From: Alkaliphilus flagellatus
Lineage (GTDB): Bacteria > Bacillota > Clostridia > Peptostreptococcales > Natronincolaceae
DNA length: 64,000 bases
Direction: 5' to 3'
NCBI RefSeq assembly: GCF_018919215.1
Contig: NZ_JAHLQK010000004.1
Location: 186,001 to 250,000 of the forward strand
Shown: piece by piece, positions 34,744 through 42,289 of the stretch
How the letters are laid out: each line of letters opens with the position of its first letter
Numbering within the stretch: the stretch's first letter is position 1
Notes under the pieces: generated by a model
Database searches by the model: none
What the model was told of the DNA's origin: nothing
Seen by the model: the letters and a program-made list of their open reading frames with translations, nothing else
Made by a program: the position numbers and the translations under genes

Positions 34744-36348
34744 GTGAAGGTAAAAATAAAATTAAAAAAGAAAATAATAATGATTATCCTTTGTATATTC
34801 GTAGCATTAAACATTGTTTCTAACTTTGTCACATGGGCAAATAGCTCATTAATTAATAGATTAACATCTGGAGACCGTTTGTTAATTTTAGGAATTACCA
34901 TATTGCTTTTTATCTATTATATGAAATTAGATAAAAATCCCCAATATGCACATGCCACTATAAATACAGAAAAGAAAGAAAAAGATCAAAACTCTAATGA
35001 GTTTTTTACTAAACCAAAAGTTACATTTCAAGATGTCGCAGGATTGGAAGAGGTAAAGGAAGAGTTAATAGAGGTTATTGACTTTATTAATCAATCGGAG
35101 AAATACAAAAAAATGGGAGCCAAGATTCCTAAAGGCATACTGTTTCATGGGCCTCCTGGAACAGGTAAAACCTTACTTGCCTCTGCTGTAGCTGGAGAAA
35201 CAAAATCTGCATTCTTTTCTGCCAGCGGCTCCGAATTTGTTGAAAAATATGTAGGTGTTGGAGCAAAAAGAATACGTACACTTTTTGAAAAAGCTAGAAA
35301 AGAAGCACCTAGTGTTATTTTTATTGATGAAATTGATGCTATTGGAGCTAAACGTCATCTAGATAGCAATAATGAGAAAGATCAAACTCTAAATCAATTG
35401 TTAGTTGAACTTGATGGATTTAATACGGATCAGACCGTAGTAGTTATTGCAGCTACCAATAGGATAGATCTTTTAGACGAAGCACTACTTCGTCCTGGCA
35501 GATTTGATAGACACATGTATATTAGCAATCCAAATGTAAAAGCAAGAGAAGAGATCTTGAAGGTACATACGAGAAATAAGCCTTTAGATCCAAGTATAAG
35601 CATTTCTGATTTAGCTCGTAAAACACATGGTATGAGCGGAGCACATTTATCGAATGTTGCAAATGAAGCTGCAATAATTGCGGTTAGGGAGAATAAACAT
35701 ATAATTACAATAGCTCATTTTGAACAAGCCATCGAGAGGGTAATTGCAGGGCTACAGGTTAAAAATCCTACCATTTTACCTAAGGAAAAAGAAGTTGTTT
35801 CCTACCATGAGGCTGGCCACGCCCTTGTAGGAAAAATACTACGTACAGATATGGTCCACAAAGTTTCTATAATCCCTAGGGGACAAGCATTAGGCTATGT
35901 TATACATATGCCACAGGAGGATAGATATGTTTTAACTAAAGAAGAGCTATGCGATAAAATGATGGTAATGCTAGGGGGCAGAGCTGCCGAAGAATTGATT
36001 TTTAATCATTTATCTACTGGAGCAAAGGATGACCTAAAAAAGGTAACTGAGGTTGCTATGCAGATGGTGTGTGAATATGGTATGAGTGATCTAGGCTTTA
36101 TTTATAACGAACCTAGTATGATACGCTCTTTAAGTGATTCTATAAATCAGGAAATTAACAAAATAATATATGAATGTTACAATACAACTTATAATTATTT
36201 AAAAAAATATAGGAATGAGCTAGAAAAAATTTCTACTGCTCTTTTAGCAAGAGAAACTTTAAATAGTAGTGAGTTAGATGAATTATTAGGAGATTTCCCT
36301 CCAACACCTAAAACTAAAGATGAAAAAGAGAAGCTAGAAGCTGTATAA
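34744..36348 (+). CDS. Compact FtsH-like membrane AAA+ zinc metalloprotease
   Basis: A 534-residue paralogue of FtsH. Two membrane helices (about 9-30 and 43-62) are separated by only ~12 residues, so the ~70-residue extracytoplasmic domain of classical FtsH (600+ residues) is missing. The AAA core carries Walker A GPPGTGKT (~143), pore motif FVEKYVG, Walker B VIFIDEID and SRH LLRPGRFDR; the protease carries HEAGH (~357), with the third zinc ligand Asp likely in GAKDDLKKV. GTG start after GGTGGGTGAG. It is monocistronic, so it is probably a secondary FtsH with a restricted substrate set; a housekeeping ftsH is not in view. Confidence 0.9.
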   Translation: MKVKIKLKKKIIMIILCIFVALNIVSNFVTWANSSLINRLTSGDRLLILGITILLFIYYMKLDKNPQYAHATINTEKKEKDQNSNEFFTKPKVTFQDVAGLEEVKEELIEVIDFINQSEKYKKMGAKIPKGILFHGPPGTGKTLLASAVAGETKSAFFSASGSEFVEKYVGVGAKRIRTLFEKARKEAPSVIFIDEIDAIGAKRHLDSNNEKDQTLNQLLVELDGFNTDQTVVVIAATNRIDLLDEALLRPGRFDRHMYISNPNVKAREEILKVHTRNKPLDPSISISDLARKTHGMSGAHLSNVANEAAIIAVRENKHIITIAHFEQAIERVIAGLQVKNPTILPKEKEVVSYHEAGHALVGKILRTDMVHKVSIIPRGQALGYVIHMPQEDRYVLTKEELCDKMMVMLGGRAAEELIFNHLSTGAKDDLKKVTEVAMQMVCEYGMSDLGFIYNEPSMIRSLSDSINQEINKIIYECYNTTYNYLKKYRNELEKISTALLARETLNSSELDELLGDFPPTPKTKDEKEKLEAV

Positions 36349-36379
36349 AATATTCGTTGCGTTTTGTATAACTAAATTT

Positions 36380-36430
36380 ATAACAAAATAAGCTTAGAAA
36401 GTCTGTACATTTCTAAGCTCATTTTGTTAT
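36380..36430 (+). terminator. Terminator of the FtsH-like gene
   Basis: ATAACAAAATaAGCTTAGAAA / TTTCTAAGCTcATTTTGTTAT hairpin, 30 nt after the stop. It is symmetrical and may also serve the minus-strand unit. Confidence 0.8.
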
Positions 36431-36450
36431 ATTTATAATAAAAATTTTCT

Positions 36451-36606
36451 TTACATGACTTTTATTTCGTCTTTATAGCTTTCAACAAATCCAAATATTG
36501 CGCTTATAAACTCGTATCCTTTTTCATACATAGCTGCATGCCCAGCTTCTTTCGGTTTAGAGTGACTAAAAAATTTATATCTTTTGCAACAATTGTTTTC
36601 TTTCAT
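36451..36606 (-). other. Unrecognised 51-codon reading frame overlapping fetB's 3' end
   Basis: ATG 36606 lies inside the last codons of the permease gene, in another frame, and runs to TAA 36451: MKENNCCKRYKFF, SHSKPKEAGHAAMYEKGYEF, ISAIFGFVESYKDEIKVM. The part after SHSKPK looks like the C-terminal end of a larger folded protein rather than random sequence. I favour a residual gene fragment over a functional small protein, but cannot name the parent. Confidence 0.3.
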
Positions 36607-37345
36607 TAAAAAAGTTTTTATATGATAGATAGCAGGCTATGAAAGATGATATAGACGTTGTTGAAAGAAGCATAAACGTTACCATAATTTGATATTTAAT
36701 CGCCTGTACAGGCGAAGTACCAGCAAGTATAAGACCTGTCATCATACCAGGTAAAGAAACTATACCTAATGTTTTAGTGGAATCAATTGTTGGTAGCATC
36801 CCAATTTTGATTGAATTTCTAATTATTTCAATAGATGATGGTAAAATATCTGCCCCAAGAGAAAGTTTAGTTTCAATTTCTTCTCTTCTATTTTTAAAAT
36901 CTGCACCCAATTGCCTATAGCATAGTCCTAAAGCTACCATTGAATTACTTATAATCATTCCGCTTACGGGTATAATCTGATATGGTTCATATTTAATTGC
37001 ACCAGATAATAGGAGAATAGTTAAAGTACTTATTGTTCCGACCCCTATTGAAATAAACGATATTAACGTTCCATTTCTAATCACCTTACCTCTTTTAGAA
37101 GCATTATATGAAGCATTAAAGGTCATAAATAAAAGTAGTAATGTTGTAAATATTGGATTCTCAAGTCCAAATATGTAATTGAGAAGATAACCAACAATAG
37201 TTAATTGTATTATTGCTCTGACTACACCAATAATAGTTTCTCTCTCAAGCTTTAAATTTTGCGAATGGGAAAATAGTATAGATATTAATACAAGAGATGA
37301 AGATATTAAAAGTGAAGAATTAGTTATAATATTAGTCCCATTCAT
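36575..37345 (-). CDS. fetB: ABC transporter permease, FetB/YbbM family
   Basis: A 256-residue membrane protein with about seven helices. Family signature stretches: LERETIIGVVRAIIQLTIVGYLLNYIF near the N-terminus, PVSGMIISNSMVALGLCYRQL in the middle and TLGIVSLPGMMTGLILAGTSPVQAIKYQIMV near the C-terminus. With FetA it forms an exporter implicated in iron homeostasis and peroxide resistance in E. coli. The reading frame overlaps that of the ATPase gene by 4 nt (translational coupling). Confidence 0.88.
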   Translation of the reverse strand: MNGTNIITNSSLLISSSLVLISILFSHSQNLKLERETIIGVVRAIIQLTIVGYLLNYIFGLENPIFTTLLLLFMTFNASYNASKRGKVIRNGTLISFISIGVGTISTLTILLLSGAIKYEPYQIIPVSGMIISNSMVALGLCYRQLGADFKNRREEIETKLSLGADILPSSIEIIRNSIKIGMLPTIDSTKTLGIVSLPGMMTGLILAGTSPVQAIKYQIMVTFMLLSTTSISSFIACYLSYKNFFNERKQLLQKI

Positions 37346-37998
37346 CTTAACACCTCCAAAGATTTTACTTTTCCAGCTTCGATAGTTAATAATTTATTCG
37401 CATTTCTTTTACTTTGATCTAGGTTATGTGTTATCCATAATATAGTAGTACCATCCTTATTTAAGGATTTCATTATACTCTCCACAATCAAGCTATTATC
37501 TACATCAAGAGCGGAAGTTACTTCATCTAAAAGAAGTATCTCTGGTCTAAATAACAATGTCCTAATAAGGGCTATTCTCTGTTTTTCTCCACCTGAAAGA
37601 TTCTTTATATCTTTATTTAAATAGTTTACATCAATCTTAAAAACAGTAAAAAGTTCTTCTACCCTACTAAAATTCACCTTACTATTTCTTATTGAATATG
37701 GAAAGGATATGTTGTCCATAACTGTATCTCCAAAAAGATAAGGAGTTTGAAAACAATAAGATATATTCTTTCTTAAATCAGTGGGATTATACTCCTCTAT
37801 AGATTTATTTCTATATATTATTTGTCCTGTAGCAGGGCTTATAAGGTGGCAGCATAGTTTAAGAAAGGTGCTTTTACCACTACCGGATGGTCCGACAATA
37901 GAAATGTAATCTCCAGATTTAATTGATATTGTTATATCATCAAGTATTGATCGATTATCATCCATAAAAAATACATTTTGAAATTCAAGTAAGGACAT
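37342..37998 (-). CDS. fetA: ABC transporter ATP-binding protein, FetA/YbbL family
   Basis: A 218-residue cytoplasmic ATPase: Walker A GPSGSGKST (~35-43), Q-loop YCFQTPYLFG, signature LSGGEKQRIALIRTLL, Walker B ILLLDEVTSALD and H-loop WITHN. It partners the FetB-like permease immediately downstream. AAGGAGGCGG precedes the ATG. Confidence 0.92.
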   Translation of the reverse strand: MSLLEFQNVFFMDDNRSILDDITISIKSGDYISIVGPSGSGKSTFLKLCCHLISPATGQIIYRNKSIEEYNPTDLRKNISYCFQTPYLFGDTVMDNISFPYSIRNSKVNFSRVEELFTVFKIDVNYLNKDIKNLSGGEKQRIALIRTLLFRPEILLLDEVTSALDVDNSLIVESIMKSLNKDGTTILWITHNLDQSKRNANKLLTIEAGKVKSLEVLR

Positions 37999-38197
37999 AA
38001 TGTCCGCCTCCTTTCGCCTATTTATAATTTATTATATCAAAGATAATAAAGAAAACTTGATTTAGATTAAGCGTTAACTCTATTTGATCTTATTTTTATA
38101 TAGACTATCTACACTATGTCCATAAATTCCAGTATAACCAACTTCTATTTAAAAACCATCTCCATCCCTCTTATTTAAATATCTATATGTAATTTTA

Positions 38198-38244
38198 TTT
38201 AGTGGTATAGTAAGTAGATTTCTCTATTTACATACCACTAAATT
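38198..38244 (-). terminator. Hairpin after acr3
   Basis: ATTTAGTGGTAT ... ATACCACTAAAT hairpin 25 nt past the acr3 stop, T-rich on the minus strand. Confidence 0.7.
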
Positions 38245-38269
38245 TATTAAATATTGTATTTAACCTATA

Positions 38270-39343
38270 TTAATTTCTATTACTGACTTCCAGAAACCAA
38301 TGTCTTGTTTTGTTGGCAATTTCAACCAATACAAGCATCACTGGTACCTCCACTAATACTCCAACTACTGTTGCTAGAGTTGCACCAGAATTTAATCCAA
38401 ATAGAGAAATCGCTACAGCTACTGCCAACTCAAAGAAGTTACTTGCTCCAATCATTCCAGCAGGTGCTGCAATATTATGTGGTAGTTTCCAAGCCTTTGC
38501 CCAGCCATAGGTAATAGCAAAAATAAAGAAAGTTTGAATAGTTAGTGGTATAGCAATCAATATAATGTGTAGTGGATTACTTAAAATAACATCTCCTTGA
38601 AAGGTAAAGATAATAATTAGTGTTAGTAATAATCCTACAATTGTTACATTATCAAACTTCTTTTAAAATACATTTTCAAAGTATTCTATCCCTTTATTTT
38701 TTACAATGTATTTTCTTGAAAAGTATCCACCAGCTAATGGAATAACAATAAATAAAACAACAGATAAGAACAAAGTTCCATAGGGAACCAATACATCGGT
38801 AATCCCTAGCAATATGGCTACGATAGGGGTAAAAGCAAATAAAAGAATAAGATCATTTACTGCTACTTGTACCAGTGTATATGCAGCATCTCCCTTAGTT
38901 AAATGACTCCACACAAATACCATGGCTGTACAAGGAGCTGCTCCTAAAATTACCGCTCCAGCTAAATATTCATTTGCTAAAACTTCCGGGATTAGAGCAC
39001 TAAATACCACCTTAAAGAAAAATGCTGCTATTAAATACATACTAAATGGTTTAATCAGCCAGTTCATACCACAGGTTACAATTAGTCCTTTTGGTTTTTT
39101 TGTAGCTTCTACAATACTACTAAAATCAATTTTTAACATCATTGGATAAATCATTAACCAAATTAAAATTGCTACTGGAATTGATATTTCATAGTAGGTA
39201 AACTTACTTAAAACCTTCGGAACCACTGGTAAAAACTGTCCTATGGCAACACCTAATACAATACAAGCTGCTACCCATACTGTTAAATAGGTTTCAAAAA
39301 ATCCTAAACCTTTTCCTCTTTTTTCAATGATTTCATTGCTCAT
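38270..39343 (-). pseudogene. acr3: ACR3-family arsenite efflux permease with one in-frame stop
   Basis: An ACR3 arsenite/H+ antiporter of ten helices, 357 codons in all, the normal length. Residues 1-226 run from MSNEIIEKRGKGLGFFETYL to GIEYFENVF; codon 227 is TAA (38663-38665); the same frame then continues [21 protein letters not shown] with no shift to the end. The two catalytic positions survive: Cys in GAAPCTAMVFVW and Glu in [16 protein letters not shown]3 proteins have Phe-Leu-Lys-Lys here, so one TTA-to-TAA change explains the lesion. It follows arsC and arsR; arsenite export from this gene would fail unless the stop is suppressed. Confidence 0.9.
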
Positions 39344-39418
39344 AATACAACTCCCTGTTCAATAAAATTTATGATGACTTCCTTGTATTCTAAATATTCT
39401 AAAAAATATACTTTTAAT

Positions 39419-39820
39419 CTACAGTTCTTTATTTTTTACTCTTTTAATAAGTTCTTCTATTTTAGTCTTAATCAGATCTCGTGTTTTTCTAAACTCTTCA
39501 ATAGATCCACCAGATGGATCTTCAAGTCCCCAATCTTCACTGTGACTACATAGTACAAATGGACATTGCACATTACAGCCCATAGTAATGAGAATGTCTA
39601 CTTCTTCTGGGATATCGGTTAAAAGTTTAGGATAGTGCTCACTTATATCAATACCTACTTCTTTCATTACATCTACTGCCCCATATTTTACTTCGTGATA
39701 GTTCTCTGTCCCAGCTGAGCATACTTCCAGTACATCGCTTCCTAATTTTTTTGCCCAACCTTCTGCGATTTGAGATCGACATGAATTATGAACACATACA
39801 AATGCTACTTTTTTCTTCAT
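39419..39820 (-). CDS. arsC: Arsenate reductase, thioredoxin-coupled (low-MW phosphatase fold)
   Basis: A 133-residue cytosolic enzyme reducing arsenate to arsenite for export. The P-loop C10-x5-R is CVHNSCRSQIAEG, and the redox Cys pair lies in GCNVQCPFVLCSHSEDWGL, i.e. Cys82/Cys89-type as in pI258 ArsC. The Asp loop LEDPSG follows. It is followed after 75 nt by the interrupted acr3 and preceded after 24 nt by arsR. Confidence 0.96.
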   Translation of the reverse strand: MKKKVAFVCVHNSCRSQIAEGWAKKLGSDVLEVCSAGTENYHEVKYGAVDVMKEVGIDISEHYPKLLTDIPEEVDILITMGCNVQCPFVLCSHSEDWGLEDPSGGSIEEFRKTRDLIKTKIEELIKRVKNKEL

Positions 39821-39843
39821 ATAAATTTCCTCCTAGTTTTTTA

Positions 39844-40182
39844 CTAGCCATTCTTACATTGATTTTCATCAGATTCTGTACAGTTTCTAATAAACCCTTC
39901 ACAGATACATCCATCTTTAAAGGAAGTCAGTTGCCTAATAAAGTTTTGCAATTCATCTACCATTTTTCGATTGATTGAATAAAACACCCATTTTCCTTCT
40001 TTTCTTCCCTCTACAATTTCACACTGTTGCAAGATTTTCATATGGTGTGAAATAGTTGGTTGGGTTAATTTCAGACCGTCCATAATATCACAAGCACATA
40101 GCTCCCCACAGGAAAGCATATCTAAAATGAGTAATCTGTTTTTATCCGCTAAAGCCTTAAGTAGTTCTACCTTATTATCTAT
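39844..40182 (-). CDS. arsR: ArsR-family arsenic repressor with no canonical start codon
   Basis: Winged-helix repressor with the arsenite-binding motif ELCACDI. The first ATG (40119) would remove helix 1 and the conserved KALADKNRLLILDML. The frame continues upstream to DNKVELLKALADKNR, but the expected start position holds ATA (40182), 6 nt after GAGAGG, or ATT (40188). No ATG, GTG or TTG lies in frame before 40119. Either AUA/AUU is used or an ATG has mutated. It heads arsC-acr3, the latter with a stop codon. Confidence 0.8.
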   Translation of the reverse strand: MDNKVELLKALADKNRLLILDMLSCGELCACDIMDGLKLTQPTISHHMKILQQCEIVEGRKEGKWVFYSINRKMVDELQNFIRQLTSFKDGCICEGFIRNCTESDENQCKNG

Positions 40183-40372
40183 TGTAATCCTCTCCCTTAT
40201 TTGTACAGATATCTAAATCTATCTATTTTAAATATATTAATATTTTGTACAATTTATATATGCGTAATATTCTATTTGTCTAATTCTTCATTACATAGAT
40301 ACTTATCTATGTATAGATTAAATTAACTTTTACTTATTGTCAATATACAAGTTATAATTTATTCATGAAAAA

Positions 40373-40400
40373 CCAGTCAAGATGATTTCATCTCAACTGG
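40373..40400 (-). terminator. Terminator of the arsR-permease-thioredoxin unit
   Basis: CCAGTtgAGATGA / TCATCTtgACTGG hairpin followed by TTTTTCAT on the minus strand, separating the two arsenic modules. Confidence 0.85.
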
Positions 40401-40466
40401 CCTATATCTTAGATTTCTACTAAGAAATTGTTACTTAAAAGGATTAATTTCCAAATAAAATTATAT

Positions 40467-40706
40467 TTACTTCACCTTTTCTAAAATCTTGATAATTTCT
40501 TTTGGTTTTAAAACCTTTCCAAATGATACAACCTTCTCATCAATAACTAATGCAGGAGTTGACATCACTCCATAGGCCATTATGTCTTTAAAGTCTTCTA
40601 CTTTAATAACTTCGGCATCAACACCTACTTCTTTTAGTGCTTTGTCAGTATTTTCTTTCAAAGTAACACAGTTTCTACATCCAGAACCTAAAATTTTAAT
40701 TATCAT
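40467..40706 (-). CDS. TM0996/MTH895-family mini-thioredoxin
   Basis: A 79-residue glutaredoxin/thioredoxin-fold protein: MIIKILGSGCRNCVTLKEN with a CxxC pair (GCRNC), then STPALVIDEKVVSFGKVLK with the cis-Pro. The family occurs beside DUF318/ArsP-like permeases. It lies 41 nt after the permease, so it may deliver electrons to the permease's or the substrate's thiols. That role is inference. Confidence 0.85.
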   Translation of the reverse strand: MIIKILGSGCRNCVTLKENTDKALKEVGVDAEVIKVEDFKDIMAYGVMSTPALVIDEKVVSFGKVLKPKEIIKILEKVK

Positions 40707-40747
40707 AACAAATCACTCCTTATAATATTATTATTTTTTATAAAAAA

Positions 40748-41752
40748 CTAAATAAAAAGATAACTAAATGTATTAAAAGTGTATCCAATTAACAGAATGC
40801 CAATAGTAACAATACCGATAAATATACCTAATAGTTTTGGCTTAACAACCTTTTTAAGCATAATTATAGACGGAAGTGAAAGTGCTGTTACTCCCATCAT
40901 AAAAGATAAAGCAGTACCAAGACCTACTCCCTTTAAAACTAGAGCTTCAGCTATCGGTAGGGTTCCAAAAATATCCGCATACATAGGTATACCTACAAAA
41001 GTTGCAAGTAGAACAGAATACCACTTATCTTGGCCTAACAATGCAGTTATTACTGACTCTGGGATCCAATTGTGGATTGCGGCACCTATTCCAACACCTA
41101 TTAAAATATATAGCCAAACTTTTTGAATAATATCCAATACTTGCTCTTTTGCAAAACCTATTCTATTCATAGCTGTAAGCTCTTCTTGTTCAGCTTCAAG
41201 CATCTTGTTACTATAAACAAATGGTTCTACATACTCTTCTAGTTTTAGCTTGCTAATAATACTTCCGCCGATTACTGCAAGCACAATACCCACAACAACA
41301 TAGGCTATTGCAATTTTCCAGTTAAATACGCTAGCGAGTAAAATAACAGATGCTAAATCTACAAGGGGTGAAGAAATTAAAAATGAAAATGTAACACCAA
41401 TTGGCAGTCCTGCACTTGTAAAGCCTATAAATAGAGGGATAGATGAACAAGAACAAAATGGTGTAACAGTTCCAAGTAAAGCAGCTAATATATTCGCTGA
41501 AATCCCATTGAATTTCCCTAATATTTTCCTAGTTCTCTCTGGTGGAAAAAAACTCTGTATATATGAAATCATAAATATTAAAACAGATAGTAATATAAAT
41601 ATTTTAATTACATCATAGATAAAAAAGTGGATACTACTCCCTAGCTTACTATTCACATCTAATCCAAATATATTTTGCACTAATAATGTTACCAAATTAT
41701 AGAGCCACTCCATTTTAAGCAGTTGGTTATTTAACCATTCAAAAATAATCAT
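40748..41752 (-). CDS. ArsP/DUF318-family permease
   Basis: A 334-residue membrane protein, roughly eight to ten helices in two halves: GTVTPFCSCSSIPLFIGFTSAGLPIGVTFSFLISSPLVDLASVILL in the first half and VGIPMYADIFGTLPIAEALVLKG in the second. The conserved FCSCSSIPL pair is the family signature. ArsP members export trivalent methylated/aromatic arsenicals; others act on undefined substrates. I start at ATG 41752 (AAGGGG 9 nt upstream); the alternative ATG 41761 sits against that site. It lies between an ArsR gene and the mini-thioredoxin gene. Confidence 0.85.
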   Translation of the reverse strand: MIIFEWLNNQLLKMEWLYNLVTLLVQNIFGLDVNSKLGSSIHFFIYDVIKIFILLSVLIFMISYIQSFFPPERTRKILGKFNGISANILAALLGTVTPFCSCSSIPLFIGFTSAGLPIGVTFSFLISSPLVDLASVILLASVFNWKIAIAYVVVGIVLAVIGGSIISKLKLEEYVEPFVYSNKMLEAEQEELTAMNRIGFAKEQVLDIIQKVWLYILIGVGIGAAIHNWIPESVITALLGQDKWYSVLLATFVGIPMYADIFGTLPIAEALVLKGVGLGTALSFMMGVTALSLPSIIMLKKVVKPKLLGIFIGIVTIGILLIGYTFNTFSYLFI

Positions 41753-41789
41753 AGAATCCATCCCCTTAATATTTTTACATAGCCTTATT

Positions 41790-42077
41790 TTACTTTCTAA
41801 TGCTTTCACTAATATCATCAAAGAGATTTTTTAATAAATCTAATCCATCTTTATTAATCGAATATTTCATCCATACACCATCACGCCTACTATTTACTAA
41901 ACCGCTTTCGCTCAATATTTTCATATGATATGAAAGTGTAGGTTGTGTTATATCAAAATCCTCAAGTATATTACAGGCACACAGCTCTCCTTTGGAAAGC
42001 ATATCAAATATCTTTACTCTTGTCTCATCTGCTAATGCTTTCATGAATAATGTGTATTGTACATAATCCTTATCCAA
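41790..42077 (-). CDS. ArsR-family metalloregulator
   Basis: A 95-residue winged-helix repressor starting at TTG 42077 (GGAGGTG, then 6 nt). The longer readings begin within untranslatable upstream sequence. Motifs: LMKALADETRVKIFDMLSKGELCACNI with the metal/arsenic site ELCAC, and the recognition helix DITQPTLSYHMKIL. It is the first gene of the arsR-permease-thioredoxin unit. Inverted TCTATATAGACA/ATATAGATAGA-like sequences at 42098-42150 are a probable operator region. Confidence 0.9.
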   Translation of the reverse strand: MDKDYVQYTLFMKALADETRVKIFDMLSKGELCACNILEDFDITQPTLSYHMKILSESGLVNSRRDGVWMKYSINKDGLDLLKNLFDDISESIRK

Positions 42078-42210
42078 TCTAATCACCTCCATATTAAATC
42101 TATTTCTATATAGACATTTATCTATATCCATAATATACCTAGACATAGATAAGTGTCAATATATTTATTAAAAATTTTTAAAATAAATTTTATAATGAGA
42201 ACACAAAAAA

Positions 42211-42248
42211 CCCTATAGTAGATTTTTAAATTTATCTATTCTATAGGG
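42211..42248 (-). terminator. thrS terminator
   Basis: CCCTATAGaATAGAT / ATCTAcTATAGGG hairpin followed by TTTTTTG on the minus strand, 40 nt after the thrS stop. Confidence 0.9.
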
Positions 42249-42289
42249 TAAATTTTAATATATTTAGCTTCTAAATTTATTTACTCTTC

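Noticed and set aside
38270-38560. Separate 96-codon gene for a membrane protein
   Set aside because: It is the C-terminal part of acr3, in the same frame as the upstream 226 residues after one stop codon.
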